Below, piece by piece: positions 44,380 through 52,434 of a stretch of DNA of 64,000 nt. The number at the start of each line of letters is the position of its first letter. Position 1 is the first letter of the stretch. The stretch comes from Thermogemmatispora aurantia. Lineage in GTDB: Bacteria; Chloroflexota; Ktedonobacteria; Ktedonobacterales; Ktedonobacteraceae. A program made the position numbers and the translations under genes. The stretch covers positions 524,613-588,612 of the forward strand of contig NZ_BKZV01000002.1 of NCBI RefSeq assembly GCF_008974285.1, read 5' to 3'. Below the pieces are notes generated by a model. The model was not told where the DNA came from. It searched no databases and saw only the letters and a list, made by a program, of their open reading frames with translations.

Positions 44380-45279
44380 ATGACCACGCCACCAGCTCAA
44401 CCAACCTGCAAGCTGCTGGTGATCGATATCGACGGCACGCTGCTGACGCCCGGGGGCGAGATTACGGAGGGGACGCGTGCCGCCATTGCCGAGGCCCGGG
44501 CTGCTGGCGTCATCGTGACCCTGGCCACTGCCCGCCGCTACGGCAACACCGCCAGTATCGCGCACGAGCTGGCCTTAACCGCGCCGCTGATCCTCTACGA
44601 CGGCGCCCTGATCGTTGAGCATCCCAGCGGGCGCGTCCTCTATAGCAACCCGCTACCGGACCAGGTTGCCCAACAGGGCATCTCGCTCCTCCTGGCCGAA
44701 GGCTTGCAGCCGGTGATCCAACCACTCGGCGACCCTCTGCACGAGGAAGTATGGACCGGCCCCGTCGAGCTGGATTCCCCCTGGCAACAAATTTACTTTA
44801 CGGTCCACGCCGCCGAGTTGCATCGGCTGCCGCGTGAGCAGCTGCTGAGGCTAAGCAAACCAGTGCTGCGCCTGGTGGCCCTGGAGGCCCCGGAGCGGCT
44901 CCGCCTGCTGGCGCCAGCCGTGGCCGCGCTTGACTGCTCCTGGCTTCTGTTGGAGCGCGGCAACTACCAGTGCGGCGAGCTGTCCCTGTTGCGCGCCGGC
45001 TGCTCTAAGGCCACTGCGGTGGCCGCCTTGGCCGACTTGCTGCACATCCCGCTGACCGAGGTCATGGCCATCGGCGACAACGAGAACGATATCGGCATGC
45101 TCTCGCGGGTCGGCCTCGGGATCGCGATGGGTCAGGCCAGCGCCGCAGTCAAGCAGGCCGCACGCGCAACAACCACCAGCAATAGCGAGGATGGTGTGGC
45201 CTACGCCATCGAGCGCTACTTGCTCCGCGCGGCCCGCACCAGCGATTCGAATTCGCGCAGTCGCTCGACTTGCTTGTGA
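44380..45279 (+). CDS. Cof-type HAD phosphatase
   Basis: 299-aa HAD hydrolase, probably a sugar-phosphate or nucleotide phosphatase. Motif I is LVIDIDGTLLTPGGEI (nucleophile and acid Asp), motif II is VTLATARRYGNTASI, motif III Lys lies in the CSKATAVAALADLL segment, and motif IV is AIGDNENDIGML. The alpha/beta cap (C2B, about residues 85-210) lies between. The C-terminal 17 residues are Ser/Arg-rich (SDSNSRSRSTC) and arise where the gene runs 64 bases into the convergent phosphatase gene. The start at 44380 has a GGGAGAA site. The open frame upstream crosses the promoter and leader terminator and is not translated. Confidence 0.88.
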   Translation: MTTPPAQPTCKLLVIDIDGTLLTPGGEITEGTRAAIAEARAAGVIVTLATARRYGNTASIAHELALTAPLILYDGALIVEHPSGRVLYSNPLPDQVAQQGISLLLAEGLQPVIQPLGDPLHEEVWTGPVELDSPWQQIYFTVHAAELHRLPREQLLRLSKPVLRLVALEAPERLRLLAPAVAALDCSWLLLERGNYQCGELSLLRAGCSKATAVAALADLLHIPLTEVMAIGDNENDIGMLSRVGLGIAMGQASAAVKQAARATTTSNSEDGVAYAIERYLLRAARTSDSNSRSRSTCL

Positions 45280-45947
45280 TTCGGGGCCGCCTGCCAGCGC
45301 CGCTGCTGCACCAGCGCCAGGGCATCGCGCGCATGCATGCCCCCATCAACGAGAACGGCGCAGGCCAGCAGGGCGCTGCGACCTACCCCATGCTCACAAT
45401 GGACGAGCACACGCCCGCCGCGCTGGATGCGCTCGTTGACCCAGCGGGCCCCCTCTAGCAGCTGCTCTAGCGAGAGCGGCTGCGTATCGGGCGTGGGCAA
45501 ATGGAGCAGTTCAATGCCAACCCTGGCCAGGGCCTGGCGATCATCGACATACTCGGCACGTGTATCGACGACATGGGTGACGCCCAGACGCGCCAGCGCC
45601 TTGATGTCCTGCGGGTGGATACGCCCCCCGACTGCCAGCTGATCCGTGATCCAACTCAGGTTGAGCTGATCAGGGAGAGGAATATGCAGGGCACGCGCCA
45701 GCCGCTCGCTCGGCGAGTTCTCCGGGAAGAGACGAGCCGCAATGCGCGTCCAGCGACGATAGAGGACGCGGACAACCCCGGTCAAGGCCCAGCGCCAGCG
45801 CGAGAACTGGAGACGTGGGGCCTCACCGGTCTCCGGGGTCGCGGCCACCGTTGGCGCCGGCGGATCAGCGTAGACAGGATTCCCCACGAGCGGCTGCTGC
45901 GGTCTATAGCCTTCTTTTAGCTGTTCGCTCGTCTGCTTGTGCTCCAT
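45216..45947 (-). CDS. Dual-specificity protein phosphatase
   Basis: 243-aa DSP-type Cys phosphatase. The catalytic P-loop is VHCEHGVGRSALLACAVL (Cx5R). The general-acid Asp is probably in LHLPTPDTQPLS. The N-terminal 80 residues are Pro/Ala-rich, then a hydrophobic-basic stretch (WALTGVVRVLYRRWTRIAAR) may touch the membrane. DSPs of this type dephosphorylate Ser/Thr/Tyr or phosphoinositide-like substrates, so it could counter the Hanks kinases of this organism; this is inference. Its 3' end overlaps the convergent HAD gene by 64 bases. The start is ATG at 45947. Confidence 0.85.
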   Translation of the reverse strand: MEHKQTSEQLKEGYRPQQPLVGNPVYADPPAPTVAATPETGEAPRLQFSRWRWALTGVVRVLYRRWTRIAARLFPENSPSERLARALHIPLPDQLNLSWITDQLAVGGRIHPQDIKALARLGVTHVVDTRAEYVDDRQALARVGIELLHLPTPDTQPLSLEQLLEGARWVNERIQRGGRVLVHCEHGVGRSALLACAVLVDGGMHARDALALVQQRRWQAAPNHKQVERLREFESLVRAARSK

Positions 45948-46124
45948 GCTCTCTATTAAGAAATGCCCCCCTCATCTTCATTTTCGTCCGTATCGCCTCA
46001 CCCCGCCTCCTCATCCCGTCTCCTTCCACCGCAGCCCTCCTGCGCGACGCCCCGATCACCAGCGGCAGTCAGAGCCTCCTCGGTACCTGGACCTGGACCA
46101 ATCAGGCCAGACGCAGCGCCTGGA

Positions 46125-47108
46125 CTAGAACGAGGCCACTAACGGTGGCAAGTCAGCAGTCTGTCCTCGCTCTTCGGCAGCGTCGCGCTGCATAACGCGC
46201 TCTAGCGCCACGATTGCACACTCTATCATGCTATCATCAGGCTCGCGCGTCGTCAAACCCTGAAGCGCCAGACTAGGAGTTAAGAGAAAGCGTACCGGCG
46301 CCAGATGGTAGCAAGCCGCCCCCAGACGCAGCAGTTCGTAGGCAACCGACGCGATGACAGGCACAAGCAGCACGCGCGAAAGAAGCCGCAACCAGAGGGA
46401 GGGGAAGCCAAGCAGGGCAAAGACCACGATTGAGACAACGACGACCAGGAGCAGGAAACCGGTGCCGCAGCGCGTGTGCACCCGCGAGGCGGTGCGTACG
46501 TGGAGCACATCGAGCGGCTCTCCCTGCTCCATCGCATTGATGGCCTTATGCTCAGCCCCGTGGTAGCCGAAGACGCGCTGAATCTCAGCCAGGCGCCCGA
46601 TCAGGAGCAAATAGCCGATGAGAAGCACCAGGCGGATCAGCCCCTCCAGCAAGAGATTAAGCCAGCTGCTCCCAGGAGGCAGCGGTACCAGACCGGCCAG
46701 AAAGACCGGTAGCAAGAAGAAGAGCGCGATGGCGAAGCCGAGCGAGATCACCAGCGTACCGGCCAGAGTCACCCCCCCAGCTCGCGCTGGCTTCTGCTCC
46801 CCAGCAGCCTCGCCATTCCTCGCCGACTCCTCCAGTCCCAGCGCTATGTTGGTCGAGAGCGCCATCATGCGCGTCCCCAGCACCAGCGTCTCCCACAGGA
46901 GCAAGAGGCCTCGCAGAAACGGAAGACGAAACAGGGGATTGCGATAGAGCCGCGGCTGCAGCGGCTCCTCGTAGAGGTAGATACTGCCGTCAGGGCGGCG
47001 CACAGCCATCGCGACCGAAGTGCGTCCGCGCATCATGACGCCCTCCATGACGGCCTGTCCACCGTAGTAAAATTTGGAGAAACTCGCTTTGAAGCGCTTG
47101 GCCATCAT
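46125..47108 (-). CDS. DUF1385 (YqhQ-like) membrane protein
   Basis: 327-aa predicted metal-dependent membrane protein of the DUF1385/YqhQ family. The defining N-terminus is KFYYGGQAVMEGVMMRGRTS, followed by VAMAVRRPDGSIYLY. Four or five helices follow (about residues 60-260). A conserved central HGAEHKAINAMEQG-type segment (here YHGAEHKAINAMEQGEPLDV) and the HTRCGTGFLLLVVVVSIVVF region carry the proposed metal ligands. Function is unproven. Two adjacent ATGs (47108, 47105) overlap the upstream glycosyltransferase stop, so the genes are coupled. The last 25 residues are charged. Confidence 0.9.
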   Translation of the reverse strand: MMAKRFKASFSKFYYGGQAVMEGVMMRGRTSVAMAVRRPDGSIYLYEEPLQPRLYRNPLFRLPFLRGLLLLWETLVLGTRMMALSTNIALGLEESARNGEAAGEQKPARAGGVTLAGTLVISLGFAIALFFLLPVFLAGLVPLPPGSSWLNLLLEGLIRLVLLIGYLLLIGRLAEIQRVFGYHGAEHKAINAMEQGEPLDVLHVRTASRVHTRCGTGFLLLVVVVSIVVFALLGFPSLWLRLLSRVLLVPVIASVAYELLRLGAACYHLAPVRFLLTPSLALQGLTTREPDDSMIECAIVALERVMQRDAAEERGQTADLPPLVASF

Positions 47109-48439
47109 CTTCCCTTCACTTTGGCAGTAGCAACCTGGGTCACAGCCTGCCGCTCTTCCCAGGGACCAGGCTGGCCTGGAGGCGGTAGGTAGCTGAGAAT
47201 GAGGCGGGCGATGTCAAAGGCCGCCTGCGGACGGCTCAGGCGCCGTGCGCTCTCGATTCGCTGCTGCAGAAGAGTCGATCCCGGTTCCAGCAACTCTTGC
47301 AGCGCCCGCACCAGCTGGTGCGGCTCCCGCGCCAGGACTCCAACACCGTTGCGCTCGACGAAAGTGACGTTGCCCTCCTCTTGGCCAGGAACGTAGCCGC
47401 TGAGGATGATGGGCAGGTTACAGGACAGAGCCTCGCAAATGGTGCCCGGGCCAGCCTTGGTGACAATGACATCAGAAGCATGCATCAGTTCGGGCATATT
47501 GGTTACAAAGCCCATGATTTTGGCGGGCACCTGCCACTTTCTCTGCTCTCTCTGCAGCTGCGTATAGAGACGCCGATTGCGCCCTGTGACAACCAGCAGC
47601 TGCACCGGTAGCCGCGCCTGGGAGATGGCTTCAACCGCGGTGCGCAGGCCGCCGCTGCCCTCGCCTCCTCCAACCAGCAGCACGACCGGACGCTCCGGCT
47701 CCAGTCCAAGCTGCGCCCGCAGCTCTTCGCGGCTGGCTACGGGCAGGGTAAAGCGCGGGTGAATCGGCATGCCGAGGAGATGGACACGCTCCGGGTCCAG
47801 CCCACGCGCCAGATAGAGCTGCCTGGTCTCTTCGGTGGGAACGACGTAGGCTGTGGCGCCTTCAGTAAACCAGGAATGATGAGCAGAGATGAGATCGGTG
47901 ACAACGACAAGGAAGGGCACTGGGCGCGCCAGATGCCGCAGCGCGGCCACAGTGACATAGTTGAGCAAAGGATGAACTGAGACAATGACGTCAGGTCGCA
48001 GCTCGCTGAGGCGCCGCTCCAGTCCCTTGAGCATGAGAGGGCTGAGAAAGTGCTGCACTTCGTTGATGCGCCCGGGATGGTTGGAAAGATGGAAGATCAG
48101 CCCATAGAGGCCAGGCGTGTAACGACTGGCCGGGCCATACAGCCTGGCAAACTGGCGCAGGGGAAAGGCTCCACACTCCTCAAAGGCCTCAACGATCTCA
48201 AGCTTGAGCTGTGGACCAGCCTCTCTTGCGCCTGATTCGGCCCCGGCATCAGCTCCATTGCCCTGGCCGGGCCGGGCATCCGCCGTTGCTTCCGCCTCGC
48301 TTCGCTCTACTCGCCCGCTGTCTCCATTGCTCGCTGCGCGCTCCTGCAGCAGCTGAATGGCGCTGCTGATGGCCAGGGCCGCACTACGATGGCCTCCTCC
48401 CGTATCAGAGATCAGAAAAACAATACAGCGTTGACTCAC
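47105..48439 (-). CDS. MGDG-synthase/UGT-like glycosyltransferase
   Basis: 444-aa GT-B fold glycosyltransferase of the GT28 diacylglycerol glycosyltransferase/MurG-like group, probably making glycolipids. The N-terminal acceptor motif is FLISDTGGGHRSAALAISSA. VEAFEECGAFPLRQFARLYG and VSVHPLLNYVTVAALRHLA follow. The C-terminal donor domain has LLVGGGEGSGGLRTAVEAIS, MGFVTNMPELMHASDVIVTK and AGPGTICEALSCNLPIIL. An unusual low-complexity insertion (Gly, Ala, Glu-rich, about residues 45-80) sits near the N-terminus. The GTG at 48439 has a GGGGGAG site; the frame continues to 48595 without support. Confidence 0.88.
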   Translation of the reverse strand: MSQRCIVFLISDTGGGHRSAALAISSAIQLLQERAASNGDSGRVERSEAEATADARPGQGNGADAGAESGAREAGPQLKLEIVEAFEECGAFPLRQFARLYGPASRYTPGLYGLIFHLSNHPGRINEVQHFLSPLMLKGLERRLSELRPDVIVSVHPLLNYVTVAALRHLARPVPFLVVVTDLISAHHSWFTEGATAYVVPTEETRQLYLARGLDPERVHLLGMPIHPRFTLPVASREELRAQLGLEPERPVVLLVGGGEGSGGLRTAVEAISQARLPVQLLVVTGRNRRLYTQLQREQRKWQVPAKIMGFVTNMPELMHASDVIVTKAGPGTICEALSCNLPIILSGYVPGQEEGNVTFVERNGVGVLAREPHQLVRALQELLEPGSTLLQQRIESARRLSRPQAAFDIARLILSYLPPPGQPGPWEERQAVTQVATAKVKGR

Positions 48440-48596
48440 TGGGGCACGCTCCCCCTTCCGTTCACTGCCCGGCTCCCTGGCAGGAACCGGTAGGCCGAGT
48501 ATAGCATAGCCCGGAACAGAGAAGCAAGCAGCACTCGCTCCCGCTGCTCCTGCATGATATAACACCGTGTGCACGGATAGGGCGGCAGATAGCAAA

Positions 48597-48699
48597 GCCG
48601 ATCGCCTACCCAGGAACCGCGCGGCTCTGATCCGTTCAGCTCAGTCTAGCTGAGTCAAATGAGACCGGAGCGCGCAACGGTAGTAGGTAGGCGATCGGC
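48597..48699 (-). other. 103-base element with 14-bp perfect terminal inverted repeats
   Basis: GCCGATCGCCTACC (48597-48610) and its exact complement (48686-48699) enclose 75 bases that can form an inner hairpin (CTCAG/CTGAG) and alternative pairings (GCGCG/CGCGC, CCGTT/AACGG). It lies just past the rpmE stop. On the minus strand it ends in TTTGC, so it may act as a complex terminator or a structured RNA. Confidence 0.6.
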
Positions 48700-48721
48700 C
48701 CGTTCCATCTGCCAACTGTCC

Positions 48722-48943
48722 TCACTTCATGGCTGCTTCTTCTTCCTGCAGGTTAAAGCGCTTGCGGAAGCGTTCCACACGGCCAGCCGTATCGAGGATG
48801 CGCTGCTGACCCGTGAAGAACGGATGGCACTTTGAGCAGATGTCGACCTTGAGCACCGGCTTGACACTCATGGTCTGGAAGGTATTGCCACAGGAACAGA
48901 CGACTGTGGCCTCGACATAGGTTGGATGAATCCCCTTCTTCAT
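48722..48943 (-). CDS. rpmE: 50S ribosomal protein L31, zinc-binding form
   Basis: 73 aa, of normal length for L31. [20 protein letters not shown] and [20 protein letters not shown] show the zinc-ribbon cysteines (CSCG and CSKC), so this is the zinc-dependent form rather than the zinc-free paralogue made in zinc starvation. The C-terminal RVERFRKRF matches the family, then an acidic EEEAAMK tail. It stands alone with its own upstream region of 450 bases and the large inverted-repeat element after it. Confidence 0.96.
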   Translation of the reverse strand: MKKGIHPTYVEATVVCSCGNTFQTMSVKPVLKVDICSKCHPFFTGQQRILDTAGRVERFRKRFNLQEEEAAMK

Positions 48944-49397
48944 GACACAGACTCCCTAGTCGTATTGACACGTAGGATTATTGGCGAGCACACTGGTATC
49001 GCGTACGCTTGTAGCGACACGATTGTAGCGAGAGGAATGGAGTACGTCAAGGCGCGGCGGCCCCGCTCGCTCGATCTGACGGGGCTTCTCCTGCGCTAGC
49101 GAGACCGCGGCCAGCCCTTGCCAGCCCGCTCCCGCCGATGGGGAGCTTTCCCTTTCTCTCTCCTTCCCCCGGACAGGATGGGTCACCCTGTCTTGCGCCG
49201 TGGGGATGGATACCCGGGACTATTTTATCATAGTAACACAAATCTGGCAGGATTTATGCCCGATTCTCTCGATAGCTTCTGTCGCTGCTAGCCCGTGGCT
49301 GCCAGCGCGCTCCGACTCGCTCATGTGATACACTGCACTTGGACAAGGTGATCTATTTCCGCCCGTGAGAGCGGTTAGCAGAGGAGGCACTTGCCCA
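48944..49397. other. Divergent region of rpmE and purB
   Basis: About 450 bases. A 9-base direct repeat TTGTAGCGA occurs at 49009-49017 and 49023-49031 (14-base period) within the rpmE upstream region. An AT-rich patch lies at 49221-49250. I cannot assign promoters with confidence. Confidence 0.45.
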
Positions 49398-50711
49398 ATG
49401 ATCGAACGCTACACCCTGCCGGAGATGGCCGCGATCTGGTCGGACCGGTATAAAACAGATACGTGGTTACGTGTGGAGCTGCTGGTTTGCGAGGGCTGGG
49501 CGCGCGAAGGCGTGATTCCTGCCGAGGCGCTGGAGAAGATCCGCCAGGCCAGTTACAATGCCGAGCGCATGCGCGAGATCGAGCGCGAGACACACCACGA
49601 CGTGATCTCGTTTCTGCGCTCGATCCAGGAGCAGCTGGGACCAGAGGGGCGCTTTATCCATCTGGGCCTGACGTCTTCGGATATCCTGGATACGACGCTG
49701 GCCGTGCAGATCAAGGAGGGCGGCGCGTTGCTGCTGGCCAGCCTCGATCGCTTGCTGGCTACGGTCGAGCAGCAGGCTCTCACCCATAAGTATACGTTGA
49801 TGGTCGGGCGCACGCATGGTATCCATGCCGAGCCGCTAACCTTTGGGTTGAAGCTGGCGCTGTGGGTCGATGAGCTGCGCCGCGCCCGCCAGCGCCTGGA
49901 GGCCGCTCTGGCCGAGGCCGCTGTTGGCAAGATTTCTGGTGCAGTGGGCACGCATGCAACGGTTCCTCCGCAGATCGAGGAGTTCGTGTGCTCTGAGCTG
50001 GGCATCGGGGTAGCACCAGTCTCCAGCCAGATTGTGACACGCGACCGCCATGCTCAGTTGATGACGGCGATGGCGCTGGTCGGCGCCTGCCTGGAACAGA
50101 TGGCCCAGGAGATCCGTCATCTGCAGCGAACCGAGGTCGGTGAGGTCTTTGAACCATTTGCCTCGGGTCAGCAGGGATCGTCGGCGATGCCGCATAAGCG
50201 CAATCCTGAGCTATGCGAGCGCCTCTGTGGCCTGGCTCGTGTCCTGCGCGGCTTCGCGGTGACAGCGCTGGAGAATGTGGCACTTTGGCACGAGCGCGAT
50301 ATCAGTCATTCTTCGACGGAGCGCATCATTCTACCAGATGCTTTTACGCTGCTGCACTATATGCTCCATATTTTCACCCAGGTGATGGCCGGCCTGGAGG
50401 TGGATACGCGCCGCATGCAGGCCAATCTCCAGATGACCGGCGGCCTGATCTTCTCGCAGCGGGTGCTGCTGGCTCTGATCGATAAGGGGGTCGGACGCCA
50501 GGAGGCTTACAAGATGGTCCAGCGCAATGCTCAGAAGGTCTGGCGCCTGGCCAGTGACGGCCCGATCCGCGGCCCGGCTCTCCTGGAGGCGTTGAGCAGC
50601 GACCCCGAGGTGACGCGCTACCTCTCGCCCGAGGAGCTGCAGCAGGTGATGCAGATCGATTACTATCTTCCCTATATTGACACAGCCTTCCAACGTCTGG
50701 GATTATCTTAG
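49398..50711 (+). CDS. purB: Adenylosuccinate lyase
   Basis: Cleaves SAICAR and adenylosuccinate in purine synthesis; homotetramer of the fumarase/aspartase superfamily. The 437-aa length is that of the short bacterial type. The superfamily signature GSSAMPHKRNPELCERLCGL contains the catalytic Ser loop. FIHLGLTSSDILDTTLAVQI and VGRTHGIHAEPLTFGLKLAL carry substrate-binding and catalytic His residues. RDISHSSTERIILPDAFTLL and the C-terminal RLGLS complete it. GGAGG before the ATG at 49398 fixes the start. It is not linked to other purine genes here. Confidence 0.96.
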   Translation: MIERYTLPEMAAIWSDRYKTDTWLRVELLVCEGWAREGVIPAEALEKIRQASYNAERMREIERETHHDVISFLRSIQEQLGPEGRFIHLGLTSSDILDTTLAVQIKEGGALLLASLDRLLATVEQQALTHKYTLMVGRTHGIHAEPLTFGLKLALWVDELRRARQRLEAALAEAAVGKISGAVGTHATVPPQIEEFVCSELGIGVAPVSSQIVTRDRHAQLMTAMALVGACLEQMAQEIRHLQRTEVGEVFEPFASGQQGSSAMPHKRNPELCERLCGLARVLRGFAVTALENVALWHERDISHSSTERIILPDAFTLLHYMLHIFTQVMAGLEVDTRRMQANLQMTGGLIFSQRVLLALIDKGVGRQEAYKMVQRNAQKVWRLASDGPIRGPALLEALSSDPEVTRYLSPEELQQVMQIDYYLPYIDTAFQRLGLS

Positions 50712-50782
50712 GCAGGGAGGCACCGGGCACTTTGCTGTGTCGCGCATCGCCATCGATTTCTGCCCGGTGAAGGATCTGGCGC

Positions 50783-52426
50783 GTGACTAGAACATTGCTT
50801 GCCTCAACGGTCGAGCAGCCACAGGCCATCTCTCGACGCCACTGGCCTGTGCTGCTCGGCCTCGCCCTTGTGAGCGAGGGGCTGTATGTGCTCCTCTTGC
50901 TGGCACTGCGTCCAATTGCGGGCCTGGGACTGGTCCCGACGCCGCTGCTGGCCCTGCAACCCTGGAACAACCTGGCTCTTCCCTCTTCGCGGGTTGAGGC
51001 CATAAGCCTGCTGCTGACCCTATTGCTGGCGCTGACAGCCTGCTACGCTCTGGCCGGTTGGCGCGCTCTGGCCGGCGATCGCCCGGGCAGCTCAGGTTCG
51101 ATGCTGGGCCTGGTGCTGGGACCTTCCTTACTCTTCGGCCTCACGCTCTTGTGCTTGCCGACGCTCTTTAGCGACACGGCCTTCGCCTCTTTATTCAGTG
51201 GGCGCCTGATCGCCCTCTACGGCCTTGCCCCCTGGCGAACGACCCCGCCCGCACTCGTCTCCGATCCATATTGGTCCTGGCTCACACCGCTCACCCGGCA
51301 CAGCCCCCTGGTCTATGGTCCCCTCTGGGAATGGCTCTGCGCCCTGCTCGCCCTCCTGCCCGGGGCTTCTTCCCCAGCCTTGGGCCTGCTCTTGCTCAAG
51401 GGCTTGCTGCTGCTGGCTCACCTGCTCAATACCCTCTTGATCTGGTCCCTGCTGGGACGGCTGGGAGCCTCACCGCGAGCGCACTTTACCGGCAGCCTGC
51501 TTTACGCCTGGAATCCGCTGGCTCTCCTGGCCCTGGCCGGCGATGGACACAGCGAGGGGCTGCTGTTGACGCTGCTGCTGGTCGCCCTCTGGGGGCTGCT
51601 GTCCAGAGAGCAGGAAGGACGCTCACAGGCTGTCGCTCTGCTTGCCGAGGGAGGGGCCTTGGTGGCGCTCGGTCTGGCGATCGCTCTCAGTCCGCTGGCT
51701 CTCCCTCTGTGGCCGCTGCTGGCTGGTTTCTCGCTGTGGCAGAGAGCTGCAGCAGGCTCCAGGTGGAGCAGGCTCTGGGCCTGGACCTGGCGCTTGCTGT
51801 TACCAGCCGTCGTGGTGCTGCTGCTAGCGCTGCCTTTGTGGCACGGGGCCGACAGCTATCGCGCTGTCATGGCTGCCTCGGGCTGGCTCTCCTTTGCTCA
51901 CTCGCCGCTGGCGCTGCTGGTTCCTCTTCTTCGCCGGCTTTATACGCCTCTAGCCGTGCTGCTGGACTCGCCGCGTCACCGCCAGCCAGCTCAACCTGCC
52001 GAGCTAACGGTCAAAGGTGGGGCCCTCTTCTGCTTCGCTCTGCTCTTCATCTGGCTCCTGGCCAGTACGTCCGCTCGATTCCGCTCAGGCCGCGATTGCC
52101 CTCCACCAACCGCCGCACAAGCCCTATCCTCGCTTATCACCGCATGCTTATTAGCACTCGGAGCCTGGTTGCTGCTACTCAGCTTCAATTTCTGGCCCTG
52201 GTATGCCCTGCCCCTCCTGGGACTGGCCACCCTGCGCCGCAGGGATGCTCTGAGCGGGAGCGCGCTCCTCTTCTCTCTTACTGCGCTGCTCAGCCTCGCC
52301 ATGCTAGGGATCAGCAGTGCTCTCGGGCAGGCTCTGGAGGGATTACTCATCTTTCTGCCTCCTCTCGTCTATCTGACAGGAGCTTTTTTCTGGAGAGGAA
52401 GACGAGCTATTTTCAAGGAGGCGTAA
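50783..52426 (+). CDS. Polytopic polyprenol-dependent glycosyltransferase (GT-C, MptB/DUF2029-like)
   Basis: 547-aa very hydrophobic protein with about 12-13 membrane helices. It resembles GT-C mannosyltransferases that use polyprenyl-phosphate sugars. The loop FSDTAFASLFSGRLIALYGL followed by SPLVYGPLWEWLCALLALLP (YGPxW) is characteristic of MptA/MptB-type enzymes. LYAWNPLALLALAGDGHSEG matches the conserved WNP...GH loop. It starts with GTG at 50783 (AAGGAT site). The fni gene starts 8 bases after its stop, so the two are likely co-transcribed, which fits a link between isoprenoid precursors and polyprenol carriers. Confidence 0.82.
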   Translation: MTRTLLASTVEQPQAISRRHWPVLLGLALVSEGLYVLLLLALRPIAGLGLVPTPLLALQPWNNLALPSSRVEAISLLLTLLLALTACYALAGWRALAGDRPGSSGSMLGLVLGPSLLFGLTLLCLPTLFSDTAFASLFSGRLIALYGLAPWRTTPPALVSDPYWSWLTPLTRHSPLVYGPLWEWLCALLALLPGASSPALGLLLLKGLLLLAHLLNTLLIWSLLGRLGASPRAHFTGSLLYAWNPLALLALAGDGHSEGLLLTLLLVALWGLLSREQEGRSQAVALLAEGGALVALGLAIALSPLALPLWPLLAGFSLWQRAAAGSRWSRLWAWTWRLLLPAVVVLLLALPLWHGADSYRAVMAASGWLSFAHSPLALLVPLLRRLYTPLAVLLDSPRHRQPAQPAELTVKGGALFCFALLFIWLLASTSARFRSGRDCPPPTAAQALSSLITACLLALGAWLLLLSFNFWPWYALPLLGLATLRRRDALSGSALLFSLTALLSLAMLGISSALGQALEGLLIFLPPLVYLTGAFFWRGRRAIFKEA

Positions 52427-52434
52427 AGCAGCAC

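Noticed and set aside
51271..52434. Upstream extension of the fni frame
   Set aside because: It is a shadow of the GT-C glycosyltransferase gene; the family N-terminus begins at 52435 after a ribosome site.
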